Assembly: GCA_008828725.1 (NCBI GenBank)
Contig: MEHQ01000688.1
Coordinates: 62,001 to 126,000, forward strand
From: Saccharina japonica
Taxonomy: Eukaryota; Sar; Phaeophyceae; Laminariales; Laminariaceae
Reading direction: 5' to 3'
DNA: 64,000 nt
The notes under the pieces were generated by a model, which was given only the letters and a program-made list of their open reading frames with translations, did no database searches and had not been told where the DNA came from. Below are positions 46,199 to 60,844 of this stretch, one piece after another; position 1 is the first letter of the stretch, and every line of letters begins with the position of its first letter. A program made the translations under genes and the position numbers.

Positions 46199-47342
46199 CG
46201 CGTCCCCGTAGTATGCGTCAGGGCGATAAAAGCGGAGATAGTGTCGTGGGTCAGTCGGTACGGCGGGGCAGAGGAAATACGGGCAGGCCTACTCATGGAT
46301 AAATATTTGGTCACCTCGAAATATAGGGCAGATGTGAAAGCAGATGGCCTTAGGCAAAAAGTCCCGGCGTTCATGCCACTGTAGCGCCAGCCGCCGGCGG
46401 GGCGGCCGCGGTGCCGAACGAGAGCTGAGGATCTCCGTAGCCGCCGGCTTAAGCGCGGAGTGGGAAAAGGGTTCCGGGTGCGTTCCTTTGATGCTCTAGC
46501 TGGTGATGGTGGCGTTGGGCCTGATCGTGTCTCCCTGGCTCCGATACCCGTACCCTTCGGGGTAGGTAGGTTTTGTGTACGTGCGCAGGTGTTTCCTTTT
46601 GGTTATGGGTGCGGGGGTTGCACGGTCGCGCCATTTGGTGCTTAGATCGAGGCGTGGTATTCCACGCGGGTGACAGGGGCGCAGAAGTTCTCGTGTCGAC
46701 GCTATTTAAGCCTCGAGAATGTCGTCTGCGTAGGCACTTCCCTCTTGTGACGTTGGTAAGGTAGCTTAGACTCGCTTGTGGCCGTCGTCGGTTATTCACC
46801 TGTCACCCTTCACACTCTCCTTGATACTGTTGGCCATTAGTTGATAACGTTCCCTCACTCCGTCAACTGCTTCGCGTGTTGCCCTTGGACTCATCAGTGT
46901 GCGTCGCGCGTTCGGGGGGGTGGGGGTTATACCAAGCTTGCGTACAGTAACCACCGTAGCTCATTCTCGCATGACAAGAGGTACTATTAACGACAAGAGG
47001 TGCGCAGATGTTTTGCATACGGGCGTGCCCTCGTGTTTTGTTTGGGTTTTTTGTTTGGATTCCACCGCTGATGTTCGGGGAATACGCGGTTTCACATTTA
47101 TCTCCCATTCTCAAACGGAAATTTCGTACCGTGCGTCATGACTTCACCTTCGAGCACGAGTGCGGGCGGACCAGACATCGTAGAAATACGAATATCTCAT
47201 CCGTGTGCGGCCTTGCAAGCTCGACCTCGTGCTTCGTGGTGTGCCGTCACGGTTTATCAGCTGGCAGCGTAAGAAGCACGGAAAGAACGCGGGTGGATGA
47301 TCTTGTGCCGCGGTGTAGACGTCAAAGAGGCACTTCGAAGCA

Positions 47343-47624
47343 TGGTACGGTAAAGGTGCACCTCTTTGTATTTTTGTTGTTTATGAGGGTGGTATTTCGA
47401 AGAGGCTCTTTCTATACATCACCCACACGCTTGATATAGGGGGGGAAAATGAAAGAGCTATATACCCGACGAACAATCCCATGGCCTACGCATAAAAATG
47501 AAACAATTGTGCGACACAAAATGAAATAAAATAAAATAAAAAATCCAGGTGATTTTGGGTTAAGGAACCCCAGTCATTCACAAAACGTTCAGGCCAAACA
47601 AATGCTACTACCTCTATCGTAGCA
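47343..47624 (+). mobile_element. Family A element A5, second copy
   Basis: Duplicate of 10446-10727. Confidence 0.55.
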
Positions 47625-47637
47625 GGCGTCCTTCGGA

Positions 47638-50600
47638 TGGTCCCGGTGGACCCCGCCAGCACGCCGGTGTATGAGTACATGGCTTTCGTAGCAGTTCGGG
47701 CGGTGGAAACAGCACAGGCTATTGGGGGTTTTGGTGGACTCGGCGCTCTAACATTCCCATACACGTCTACGTTTTGAAACGATGTCGTGCCCTCACAGGG
47801 GGCGGCCGCCGTCGTGTGCGCGTCGAACTCACCCCGTCGAGGGGAAGTTTGCGTTGGGCCACTTGCCGCGGGATTGTCAGCCCACATTCCTGGCGTGGAG
47901 GGGCGATACAGGGACTGGGTGTTTTCGTAAGGTACTACGCGTACGTCGACGATTGAAATATTTTTTCAGGTGTGATGGTGTCCGGATGGTCTCCGCTACA
48001 GGCGGGCGGTGCCATCGCTCGCGTCGGATCATGTTCGCCTTCTTGGAGGACGTGTTTTGTCTGACCCACCCCTCTTGTACGCCAGATGATCCATTTACTG
48101 GGATGCTCGATTCGAGGTGTTGGGTTGGGGCTGTTGACACGCAGGCGCGGACGCTGACGTCAGCCGCCGCACAGGCGTTCCAAAGATGCGTACACTCCCC
48201 GCCGGACGCCTGCTACGGTAGAGATATGATAGCGTTACTTGGCTGAAATAGCTTCTGAATGATCGGGCTCCCTAACCCAAACTCGCCGGAGTTGCATTTT
48301 TCTATTGCCAAATTTTCCATTGCACACCTAGCTCATGAGATGGTTGACCGAGTGTGTTATGGAAATATTAGCACATAGCCAATATGAGTCAATGTTCAGT
48401 AGCACTGCTCTTGTACATCGTATGTTTCGGTTCGTGAGTAACGCATATGTATGCGGAGGAATTACTGCTGTAGCCTTCTCTACTCGTAGGATCGTAGCCT
48501 TCTCAACTCGTAGGATCGTATCCTTTACTCTTCCATGTGGATCTCTGGATAGCCTCGGCTCTTAGCTTTCCTGGTCGTCTCTAGGATGGATCTCTCTGGA
48601 TAGCCTCGGCTCTTAGCTTTCCTGGTTGTCTCTAGGAGGTGCCGTCATCTGGACTTCTGCGTTCTCTCTCTGTGGATCTGTGTGTGCTGTGTTGGCCACC
48701 TAAGCGCCAGTGTTCAACATATCTTCATATCTCTACCGCACCAAGCAGTCCATCTGCTTCTGGTCCACGACCACTCACGGTGCCAACCATCTCGACTAGC
48801 GTCGAGAGGCACAGCCTTGTGCACTTGCCAGGGTATCACCAACGATAATCCATAACAGAGTGGCACTTTTATTATCCTCGGAAGTCTTTTTTCTGGTTAG
48901 GTATGACGCTCCTTAGGTGAGAAGCTCAGAGAAAACACGGTGCACTTCTATCGTAGGATTCGTCCGGCGGCGTGGTCTTCGTAGTGGGCTTCTGCTTCCG
49001 CGGAGCAGGCTTCATACTTTCTTGGATTTATTGTGCATTTATCTTTTGCCGTCCGTCCGGGGTTACGTTTTGTACAGCACATACTAGTCTCCGTGAGCCT
49101 GCCGTGTATCGCCACCGGCGCCGATGTTTGTGTGTCGAATGGCAAATCCCGGACGGAGCGGGATCCGGGTTCCACAAAAACTTCAAGATTTGGCGTTGGT
49201 TCGGTTGCGGAGGGGGCGTGACGGGCGTGGGGGGTACATTGACGGCTCCGATATATCACCTGGTCGAGCCTCCGGTCCAAGGTATTCCGTTCTCGAACGA
49301 TTTGAACAGCTATTGGGGATTTCTGCCTCGAAATTGGTGTGTACTGGCGTTACGAGTTCAGGTCCGCTGCGACTAGAGCAAGGCAGTCGCAGGCGTGTAC
49401 GATATTCATATAAACGATCTCGAAGTATTGGCATGACGGTTTTGGCGTGGGTTCTTAAGCCTCCGTTTTCAGAATCGCCCGTCTGCGGCGGGCGACCTCG
49501 TGTTGTTGCGACGGAAAACCGAAGCCGCCGCGTAGTGGGTGCGGCGGTGCCGTGAGAGTAAAGAGTAGCTACCAGGGGTCGTTTAATGTGGCTTGCTGAA
49601 CTCGCCATCTCGTTAGCCTTTCGACGCTAAACACGTGCGAGGGGTTTGTAATGTTGCTCTTGACGGTATATCACGTTGAGGTCGAGACTCTGTTCTTCGT
49701 ATCTTGCGCTCCGTTCGCCCTGATGTTTTGGGGCCGTTTCGCTTTTTGAAAGGGATGCAGAAACGGTCATCTTTACACCGGTGTTAGCCTTGGGCTCGTG
49801 AAAACGCGGTTGCGTTCTCGTCTGATTTCTAGGGCATTTTGTTCGCATGGGTAGACTTCAGTGAGCGTTGTGGTGTGCCGGTATTTCTCCAGCTCTGTAG
49901 TGATGACATGGTCAACGTGTGGTGTTTGTTCGACAAATCTAGCATCCCCGTTCGCCACGACCAAGTGCAGCGTGCGACCATCGAGAGTCACCTGTCGGCG
50001 ATCAAATATTTTAATCGTATTTCGCGTGGTGTCGAGCTGGAAAAGTTCATCCCGTATTCGATAGTGCTCTCAAAGCTACTACAGTACTGCTTGTTCACAC
50101 GCCAATGCAAGAAACCAAGCCGTCGTGCGCCGGCCCGCCTCGTGGTCCATGTTTCTTGCCCGCGGAACTCAGATTTGTTTATGGCATACCGGGGGTCGGG
50201 TCATTGGGCTGGCTTTGTGGAAGCGTTTAAGCTTTGTTCCCCAAGATTTAGGAATGCTTGCGGAAACGCAGTCGCGAACTCACGAGTCGTTTTGCACGCG
50301 ACCGGCCGACGTGGTATTCTTGACCAGTAAGTCACAATTTGGGGAAGCGCTCTGTTCCCCCCCCGACCTCGTGGGCGTCTGAGTTTGCGTGTCAAATGTC
50401 GATCAGATACGAACAGGGACGGCTACTCACGCGCATACAAAAGGGCGCACGTTGGTGCCGGGAGCGGTGCTGTCGATCTCATGATCGAGTTGATGTCGTG
50501 TTATCTGTTCCTCGCCACTTTGCCCCCCCTGGTTGCCTTTGCCACGGGTATCAACGGCAGATGGTTGATGTGGGCGTAGCAGCAAGTGACGGCTGCCCTG

Positions 50601-50872
50601 CGAGAAGTGGTTGTATCAGCGGGCGGGCGGGCAGGCGGCCGAGCGGGCGGGCGGCGAATGACGCTTTGCCCTTCACGTTAATTGGAGGCGTCACTCACTC
50701 GTCAGCGGGGGGAGCTACACCAGAATTCTTGCAGCGCGAGAGATGGTGGGCATTCGAAGCGTAAGAAGCGTACGCGCGCAGTCGCAGGATGGACGCCCAT
50801 TCGGTGGAAAACGTGATGGCCCAAGAGGGCACGAGTGAAGAGATCCAGCCGGGTCAGGGTACGAAGTGGTGA
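47638..50872 (+). mobile_element. Fossil YR (DIRS/Ngaro-like) retrotransposon, second copy
   Basis: Duplicate of 10741-13975 including the nested A6. It is broken like the first copy, so the decay predates the 36.9-kb duplication. Confidence 0.7.
48211..48958 (-). mobile_element. Family A element A6 (interrupted), second copy
   Basis: Duplicate of 11314-12061. Confidence 0.55.
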
Positions 50873-52118
50873 CTACACCCCACGAACTGGATGAAGCACT
50901 AAAGGCACTGCAGCGTGGAGCCGTGGGAATTTGCGCCCAGTAGAACTAATGGACAGGATGAACAGCGGCGCGGGCGCGACAAAGTATTACAAGACGTCTG
51001 GCGGGTAGGGGGGGGCGGGCAGCGGGTAGCATATAGGCGTTTCTTAATCGAGCAATCTCTATTATGGAAGCTGGCGTGCAGAGATAGACATCGCTCGTTG
51101 GGCGTGAAGGTTGTCTCAGGTTTGCGGATCCTAGTAGAGAGTTGTTGCTGCAGCAACCCTGAGAGTCTGCCCTTATGTCCACGCCCGTTCCAACGAGATT
51201 GGGGTGCGCATTGGTAGCATACAACCTCGAACGCAAGCATGCAAAGCGTAGTAACACCGCCGGGCGAGAAAATATGTGTTTCATATATACGGGAGTAGTT
51301 CACCAAGCGGATGTACACGGTTAGCTGTACTCGTAAAGTCCTGATGGTGAAACTGAGACCAGTTCTGCATTATCAGCAGCTGGCTAGCGATCGGGAGGAC
51401 ACAGCGAGGGAGAGTCGTCAAGACAGCCTCAACGTGAGGTAAACACAGGTTTAGCTTTCAACCAACCCGCCCGTCTTTTTGAGGGGGTCAGTGGAGGGGG
51501 GGGTACCCTGTCGCGTCAACAGTGTGGCGTTTATGTTGCTCTTCGTTATGCGTACTTAGTGGGTGAGCCGTGTTTGCGCCCGAGTGTCATTGTTTGTGCA
51601 GGTTGCGGTAGGAACTAGCTGCCCCCCGCCGCCCGCCCTCCAGAGTTTTTATAATACCCTGACACTGTGAATGTTATTGTTGCATATACGGTACGCATTG
51701 CTTTTATGGTGCCTCTGTATCTGTACAATATAATATGTATTACCATTCGAATATGTTGTGGCGGGCGTCGAGAGCTCGCCATCGCCAGTTGGAAAGGGAG
51801 GTTGATTCAGGTTTACGGATGATAGTAGGGGTTGCTGCTAGGGCAGTGCCGGGAGTCTGACATTATCTCCCCTGGCTCTGATCGGAGGGTGCGCATTAAT
51901 ATGATACAGCTCCGAATGAAAACAATGCAAGTTTCTGAATTTTCCACAACAACAGTTCACTCAGTCGTTTCAGTACATATATAATACCAGAATGGAAAAC
52001 ACGTGTTCAAAAATGAAGTAATTTTACAATTCTTACGGGTCGTGAAAAAAACAAATAGCACCGAGGACGGTTTGCGTACCGCATCTGCAACAACAGTACG
52101 TTGATACGTTGATAATGA

Positions 52119-52657
52119 GCCGCGCGAGCGCGAAGCGCAAGCTTTTTTTTCATTAATATTTCAAATGAATAAAAAGGCTCTTCCTATCGGGTCGCATGAG
52201 GGCTGGTAGGGTGGACAAAAAACTGTTTTCTCTGTCGGTGTGAGACAGTCAACATCCACGATCGTACTTCGCCCTCATAGTACACGGCACCAACGCCAGT
52301 CCCGTCGGGCTCTGTGCACGCACAAAATTTAACGAAGTCTTCTCGTGCTGGTTTCGCTCTAACTCGTCCCGAGTTGGTCGAGCTAGGAGCGGCAGCGTGT
52401 GTATTTAGAGGCACATGACCGGAGGCGTTTTCATCAATATTTTTTTATTTCACAACGGTTTTCATTTTTGAAATACAGAAGAACTCAATTTTGCCGAACA
52501 ATACGATAGACCCAAGCGTGGGAGCATCGGATTCAAGTGCTAGACCGTCAAGCCGAGCGTACAGTGACGTTGGCCCTGGCCTCGTGTGTCGTGCTCCTGC
52601 TGCTGTTTACTGCTGTTCCGTTGTTGTCGTTGCTGTGGCCGCCTGGCCATGCACATG
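52119..52657 (-). repeat. Family C repeat, locus 1, second copy
   Basis: Duplicate of 15222-15760. Confidence 0.65.
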
Positions 52658-53456
52658 GCTGAATCATGTTTTTTTATTTCGGAACGTAAAATTGGGAGTT
52701 TCGGACTCGAGTTTTTTCAGATTTAGAAATAATATTCAGAATTAAGATCCAGAAATAAGCGGGGCCCTTCAAATATGAGCTGAAACGTATGTGCGTACAG
52801 TAGAATCGACACGCACAGCTGACGGCACAAAATACGACGTGGCCTAAGCACACATTGTGATTGGCCTGTAGTCCCACCGCAAGCAAGATATAAGCTTCCT
52901 TTGAACGCACTCGAAGTCTGCGCGACGCCGAGTGTTTTCGAACGTGTGGATGCTTCAACCTTCCACCTCATGGCAGCACAGCAGTGAGGCTTTTTTTCAT
53001 AGACGCTAGACCTTACACACAATTCTAGCACACCACCACAGCATGGGTCACACCATCACGTCCTGCGTAAGCCTTCATGATAGGTCAGCTCACAAAACAC
53101 GTGGTTTACTTATGCTACTCAATGCTACGGTCGTATTATAGTAAGTCTCTGTTTGATTTCTACTGGGTCTATTATGTCTGGCGTGTTGGTGGCGTGTAAC
53201 CTCGCATTTGCTCAGCCACGCAGTCCACAGAGTGGTGACGACAACTGCGCGACGCGATCTCATGGTCGGCCTCAGCGGCGCGGTGGTTGGCGCTCGTCGC
53301 AATATATACTTGCCTTTGCACAGTCTTGGGCAGTTACCAGTTGCAGTTTTTTTCGATGCCGAACAGCCTGTCAGGCCATTCATAGTGTACCATCGAATTG
53401 TGCAAACAATGCAAAGCCCGTCCTTTCGATGCGATCAGGTCAATCCATGCTCCATA

Positions 53457-53727
53457 CTGTCTGCGAAGACCCGGCATACGGATTGACCAATCACCTAGCG
53501 TGTCTTTTAAATGCAGTTGAGGGCGGCCGTCTGATGCATGAGTTTAGAGGGTTCAATGTGCATATGCACGGGCCACTGCTGTGTGACAGTTTCGTTTATA
53601 CCGAAGGAGACGACTGAGCGTTCGTAAGGATCCAGTCGCAGCAAACATATTATTAGCGGTGTCTGGCAGCCAACATATGGGTTGCCAATCTGCACTGACT
53701 GGCGCTTGTGAGGGGGTGACGAGACAT
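53457..53727 (+). pseudogene. PIF/Harbinger-like transposase remnant, second copy
   Basis: Duplicate of 16560-16830; no difference noticed. Confidence 0.4.
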
Positions 53728-56700
53728 CGCAAGAGTTGCGGGTGCAGCTGCCCATTTTCGAGGGGTACATTGGAATGAAGGCCCCTGACGTGCCCCAAGC
53801 TTCCATCGAAGTGGTGTGAGCCTAATGTCGAGGTTGGCGGCGGTACTTGAAGACTATGGTTTCATTTCATGCATATAATCTCGGCAAACGCAACCCTCGC
53901 TGAACACGGAGCCTTCGTGCCACCCATATCAAGAGCGTGCATTCCGCAGACGGATGCCCACGCCTGTTGTTGTCATACTTGGAGAAATCAACGGCCTCAT
54001 TTTAATTTTAATTAAATGATTGTGGTTCAATACTTGCGCAGTGGCAGCAGTGACGCACAAAACCCTCTTCCGTCCCACCCCTCCCTGAAAGTTCGTACCA
54101 AAAGCCGGCCGAAACCGAGCGTCGTTGCGGTACCTGGCAGATGGTTTTATTCTTGAATAGTGCAGCAACAGCAGCAAGCGAACTAACCCTGCCCTTCTTC
54201 CCCTCATTATGACAGCACCAAACGCCAACAAAAACCACCTCTTGTTGCAGCGACACTTCAAAAATACACACCAACAACGGGATCATGTCAGAATATTGCG
54301 GCACAACCAGAAACAAAAACCCTTCTCTCTTCCCCCTAAACAATGTGCCAAACACCGACGAATACAACACGGTGTGGAGCAAGCGCGCGTCCATCATTGG
54401 CCCGGGGATCTTCGAACAACGAAGGCTGGTTCGCATAACGCGGGTTGGTGGCGAGATAGCCAAGCTTGGCTTCGCTGACGACGGCGTTATCTATCTGTCT
54501 TCTATAGTCTTGTCGCGGTCCTTGTGAGTTGCTGGTTTTGCGTCCACTGCCGCGAGCAACATTTTCTCCTTCGCGAAAACAAAAACAAGGGAACCCAACG
54601 GCGGCCAGGCACTGGTTTATTCAGTCAAACCGCAAAGGGCGGCCACAACACAAATTGGGTAACTCCTGCTGGAGACAACCGCGGGGCTGGCTGGTGCGTA
54701 TGTACATCACATTCTAAAGCTTGCGTTGAGGTTCCACGCGGTACCTGGCCTGATCAGCTGCAAGGTTGCTATTGTGGTCCTACTGCTGTTAAATGAGCTG
54801 CTCATGAAATATCGAACAAACAAGCACACGCAATTTTGCCGTACATCAGGGATACTTTGAGGAAGGACCGCCGAGTAGAACCCCCCAGCAGGCACTAACA
54901 CGAACGTAGAGGTGCAGTACGACAATGTTGACGCATCTAACACATGTTGTAATTGGCGCCAGGGTGTACGCGTTGGTTGACGCAAACTCTATGTTTCGGC
55001 AGTGGGCAGAGCCATTTTGGAGGACACATACTAGTTTCTACCGACTGTTCCGTTCCAAAATGTCTCCACAATCACACGCCGCAGCACCTCTAATATATTG
55101 TGAGTCCTGTGACACATAGGATAAAGCTTGTTCAAACCCTAAACTTAGTTATGTTCGAATAAGTGAGCAGACCGCAATGAAGCTATGGCCTGCTTCGCAT
55201 CCGCCTGCGGCACGCATAGCATCTATTATATACTGTACGGGATTGGCATTGCTGCTGATTATCTGTGTAATATGAATCTCCTCAACTTTCGTATAGCAGC
55301 AGTCACGCGCGCTGGGGTGATGAGCAGCGCAACCGTCAGCTGCAAACACATGCCCCAAGCAGAACAAATCTCAAGTGAGGGCAGCCCTATTTTTCGTTCT
55401 AAATCGTAATTTTTTGGGGGGGTTGTTGGGCTGCCACCTTGCCACTCTCCGCTGCTCCTGTTGCAAGTTGCTGCTCCTGCTGAAGGTAGCGTGTCTGAAC
55501 AAAATATCTACGGTTACACCACTTCGTTTAAGGTTTTTCATCCCGTCGGGTGGTCGACGGAGATCCAGGTATGGCAGCCTGCGAAATGCCCCTCCATATT
55601 TGGGAACGTCGGAAAATGGACATAAGTTTGATGACAACACACTGATTCCGAACGTACTGGTATAGGCCAAAACCAACACATACTGGAATAGTGTCATTGG
55701 GGCCAGGCTAATCGTAATCGCTTCAAAAAGTATGCTCTGCAAGGTAGATAAAACTACAGTACTATTAATACTTTCTCACCAGGTGTTCTCCCTCGTAATC
55801 GGAAACGCTTTCAGCTGTACCACCACAGGACGTCCGAACGCCGTCGCTGCTAGTCGGTCTTTAACTGTCGATCAGTGAGGCGAAATGCGACTCTATGGGG
55901 CTTTCTTCTCGACAAACACCCTGAAGGGTGCCTCCTTGTTTAGGTATGCGTGCGAGTTTCCCCTCTTCTCAGTGGCGGACAGCTTGCTGCCGGTCACGCT
56001 CCAAACTTCATGGTTTAGGCCTGCAAACAAAAAAATGAGTGTTTTGCATCGGCATCGTCAACATAGAGTTGTTAACATTCTAAAATAAGATGATACAGCA
56101 CGCCGGTGACAGGGGAAACACTCCTGCACCCCCCGGTACGAAGAAACAAGCTGTTCTATTTCGAGACCACGACTGCGCTATGTACAAAGCGCTGCTGGCG
56201 CACTATTGCGGGAGTTGCCGCACTATGGAGGGATTTTATATCCCTCTAATAGTGCGGGCACCGCACTATGTTTATGGTGGGAACGTCACGGCTCCATGTG
56301 ACTACTTACAGCAACTCTGTACAGGGCGACAGAACTGTACAACGGCAGGCAGGCAGCAGCACACCAGCCCTCAGCTGGACGTAGCCCCATCGAGGTCATG
56401 ATATACTGTGCGGCAGGGCAGACAAGGATGCCATCGAAGCGGCTAGATTGTGGGCAACCCTGTAGGGGACTAGCGGGATGTCCTATTACACTATTCTATA
56501 TATATATCCCAGGATAGTGCGGCAGTACGGTACAGCACTATCCCAGGTTCGTTCGGGGTCCCGATATAAATAATGTTCTGGCGGCCTACCGCACAATTGC
56601 GGGACCACGACTGCTGTAGTAGCACGAACGAGTATCATAAACCTGGCATGTGATATCATGAATACAAATACTCTTATCAATATCATACATACTACATACC

Positions 56701-56842
56701 ACCGTCCGTGGCATTCCAATACCACTACTGGGATAAGCAAAAACAAAAACAAAAACGAGCAAAAATAAGCTGAGACAAGAGAGCAATGGAACGATGGCAA
56801 CAGCAGCAGCAATAGCAGCAGCAACAGCAGACGCAGCAATAC

Positions 56843-56938
56843 CAGCACACCCTCCCTCGTCGAAATCCGGGGCCGAGACGGCCCAGGGCGCTTCCGGCAC
56901 CGCCCACAGAAGGTGCTCCTCCACACTAATTCCAAGTG
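56843..56938 (-). repeat. LLWxVP/VSAP repeat, second-copy minus-strand member
   Basis: Duplicate of 19946-20041. Confidence 0.65.
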
Positions 56939-56954
56939 AAAAAATACCTACGAC

Positions 56955-57005
56955 GCCCTACACCCTACACCCTACGCCCTACGCCCTACGCCCTACGCCC
57001 TACGC
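56955..57005 (+). repeat. Telomere-like heptamer tract, second copy
   Basis: Duplicate of 20058-20108 with the same number of units. Confidence 0.75.
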
Positions 57006-59565
57006 CATCATTCTAAATTACTTATACAGATTACTCGGAGGTGATGGGAGCATCTGTGCATTGTGAAATACTATACACGCCAGTCACATGCTCCCAGAAC
57101 CTGGGGGGAATGACGGCCGAGTCTTTCAAATGATACAAAGATGCTCCTAACGTACATCACACTCCGAGTATACTCCGAGAGTATCGAGTACATTTCGTAG
57201 TCCTAGTACTTAGGCCGACTCTTATGGGATCGGAATCCAAAAAAAAAAACAGGTTTTCCCTTCATCGTACAGAAACCCGCGAGCAGTGCCGTCGGTAGTG
57301 ATAGGCCATTTCTGGACGCAGCCCGCAGCAAACAAAACGAGTTTTTGGCACACAGAGCACGGGTCGCACTAAAACTTGCAAGGCTGTATGCTCCTCTTCT
57401 CTGAGCGTCCTCGCTGCCAAGTATGAGGACCGTATAGGTGGCCTGTGGCTAGAGGTATCGCACATAACGTGAGGCCTGGTCCATTTCTGTCTCGACTTTT
57501 TGCTGATCGACAAAAACCTCACGATTCATGACGCCAATTTTTTTACAATTTCCTAAAAAAAACAAAAACACGATTCACGACATTTGTAGTGGCTCAAAAT
57601 ACGCCTGATGAAGGCACTACGTAACCCACCCGACACCAACGGTATCCGATGGCCGGTATAGGGGCATGTCAGGCCCTGCTTCGTACGCCGGTTGTGGACA
57701 GCGAGCGGCTGCCTAGATACACTGCTGGGTGCGGGCTAACGAGCACGCTATGACCTCGAAATCTCGAGGAGGAGGAGACACAGCGTGAAGAAAAAGCAAA
57801 AATAATCTGAAAATCTCACGGGCCAGGCAGAGCAGACGACATGTCAGCGAGATTGGAACCTCGCGCGGACCTGGCCTGGCCGACGGCGCGTGAGGTTGGA
57901 ATATCACAGACCGTGTCGGGCCTCTGCCCATGGTTTGAATCACGGACCGGGTCGGGCGCGGTCGGCCCGGCACGGCCTGGCCGTGACCTACCTGCGAGAG
58001 TTGGCCCCACCCTCAAATACCGTTGGATTTGAAAATATCGGATTTTTGATGATTTGAAATATCACGAAACGTGACGAAAAAGCACGTATTTTCGTTAGGA
58101 AAGAAACATCACGAATCGTGATATTTTGTCATGCCAAAACGTCACGAATCGTTATTTTTTTTTGTTCGTTGGGAACGGCCCTTGTTAGAGTATTAAATAA
58201 AATTATTATAAATACGTCAGCTGTGAGTTAAGAGTACTGGCGGCCTGAATACTCGGAGTACTTGGAGTATGATGAGCAGTACTGAAGCCCCATAAAGAGT
58301 ACACGGAAGGAGTATGCGCAGTATCGGACCCCGAAATACTCGGAGTACAAGCAGTATCGAGAGTGTTCACACCCAAAATACTCTGAGTACGAGCAGAGTA
58401 TCCCGGAATATTGAACCCCGAAATACTCCGAGTACACGAAGTACCTGAAGTATGCTTTCTACAATAATACTCCTTACTTTACTTCAAGGTACTCGGAGCA
58501 TGTATCTGTGGAATCTTCGTCGTCAATTTGTTACCAATTTTATTCCTAATATTTTTTTTTTGAGCGTCTATCATCTTTACTACTTGCTTCAATGGCCCTA
58601 CCGCTGTGGGGGCGAGAGGGCCTCTTATTCCCTAGTTTTATATAAAGCTACCGGAGAACGACAAAGTATTGATACCAGGTTCATAAACAGTCCAGCAATT
58701 CGTGGGCATATAGTGATTTCCTTGCTTGGTATTATTACATACAGTGGTACTCGTACAGATATTTCGTACCTCCAGCCTCTCGCGCGCCCCGGCAGAGACG
58801 TGGTTCGCTGTGTCCTCGACAAGGACAACACAAGTCTCCAACATGAGGAGATCAGTACTCAGCACAGCAGCGTGAGATACATACATGTAATACTATGTAC
58901 GAGGCATGCGAAAGCGATGCAACGGAACACGATGCGAGTACATCATAGGGTGTACGTTGTACGTACTGCTGCAGTTCGTGGACGATTTATCGAGGCATCG
59001 GCATCTGATGCCACGATCTCTCTATCTGCTGTTTGTGTCGATCGTAAACACTACTACAGCAGGCGGAGGAGAAATCGCCGCAGGTTGGTGGTGTGTTATT
59101 GCTGGGGACGGTACCGCCCACTCGCGTGCCGGGGCAAAACGTCCCCGATCGAATCCGAAGGGTGTGAGCCCAAAGTTGTGCTGCCTTGTCCTTGAGTGCA
59201 GACACGGAGACCCCTCCCGCATATAATCGTATGCGATACAAGTTTCCAAATTTGAAAGAGTCTTCGGAGAATGTTGGAACTTGACGAATACACTTGGCGT
59301 TTTCGTCTGAAAAAATCCGCTTTTTTTCCATCCACAATTATAAATCGATCCTCGATTGGAATGATCCGGAGCAGTAACTGCTGCAGCTGCTGCTGCTGCT
59401 GCTGCTGCTGCCACTGTGCATCACCAAATATCGATACAGCACGCGGAGGTCACGGGGCGGGGGTCTGTGCATCATCAGCGAATTGATATAGCAAGCAACA
59501 CCACGGAGTGACTGGGTTGCTGCCACGATACTGCCGTGCAAGATTGAGATGCTCCAAAGAGTTGT

Positions 59566-60111
59566 CAAAACAGTTTCGTGCACCCAGCTGGCTGCGTAGC
59601 TGGCTGGGTGGAAATTACTACAGTAAGATAAATACGTACGTACCCAGATTGTTATTATATAGGTTCGACGGTTACCGCTTCGCGCTCTAGATTTACGGTT
59701 TGCGCTTCGCGCTTACGGCCTCCAGCGGCTCCTGCAAAGGGTGGATTGTATTTTTGAGCCTTGTAAGTGGGATCAGGGTGCCAAATGGGATCAGATGCGG
59801 ATGGAATCAGGTCCGATGGCAGCAGGGTGCGAACGTGGAGCAGGGTGTTTCACGGCGCTCCCACCCGGACCGGATCCCACCCGGATCTGATCCCATTTGG
59901 CACCCTACTCCCACCCACAAGGTGCAGAAAGACGATCAGCCCTCCGCAGGAGACGCCGGAGGACGTGAGCTCGAAGCGCGAACAGTCCTCCCACGTAGGG
60001 GGTCGTATAGGATCAGGGTTCTTGGTGGACAACGAGTAAGTCCTACGAGTACGCAGTAAAACCTATTGGCGTCTCAAAACTTTCCACCCAGCTGGGGGCA
60101 CGAAAGTTTTT
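59566..60111. mobile_element. Element D, second copy (inner foldback 59759-59923)
   Basis: Duplicate of 22671-23216. Confidence 0.55.
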
Positions 60112-60255
60112 CGAGTGGTACAGGTACTACTACGGTAGTGTATAATAAGTGTACAACTGGTTCCTGGTTCACGTAGGGGGGGTGGCTTCAGAATTTCGAA
60201 ATAACGAGGGGACCAAGGGGACAAAAAAAAATTACAACAGGCACTTGACAGGCAA

Positions 60256-60844
60256 GTTCGGTAGGGTGTACCGGTACCGGGGGTATATTTGTTGCGCGTA
60301 CCGAACTTACCGAAGTGTCGGGTACCGGTATTGCAAAAGTACCGAACTTACCGAAATATCCGGTACCGGTATTGAAAAAGTACCGAACTTACCGAAGTGT
60401 CCGGTACCGGTATAAAAAAAGCACCGAACTTACCGAAGTGTTCGGTAGGGTATTAAGCACACTACCGAGAAAATACCGGTACCCCCGGTGGTATTGTGGA
60501 CGAGGGTATACCGGTACCCGGGGTATATTTAGGTGAGCGTACCGAACTTACCGAAGTGTCAGGTACCGGTATTGGAAAAATACCGAACTTACCGAACGAA
60601 GTGTCGGGTACCGGTATTGAAAAAATACCGAACTTACCGAAGTGTCGGGTACCGGTATTGAAAAAATACCGAACTTACCGAAGTGTCGGGTACCGGTATT
60701 AAAAAATTACCGAACTTACCGAAGTGTCGGGTACCGGTATCTTGGATAAATATCGAACTTACCCAAGTGTCAGTTACCGTTATTTACCGAGGAAATATAT
60801 ACCCCCGGTATACTTCGGTACGTACCCTACCGAATATACCCTAC
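60256..60844 (+). repeat. S2a minisatellite, second copy
   Basis: Duplicate of 23361-23949, same unit count. Confidence 0.85.

Noticed and set aside
58452-59195. 247-codon plus frame present only in the second copy
   Set aside because: Created by a 2-bp microsatellite contraction joining two chance frames; it crosses S3 sequence and a dispersed repeat and resembles no protein.
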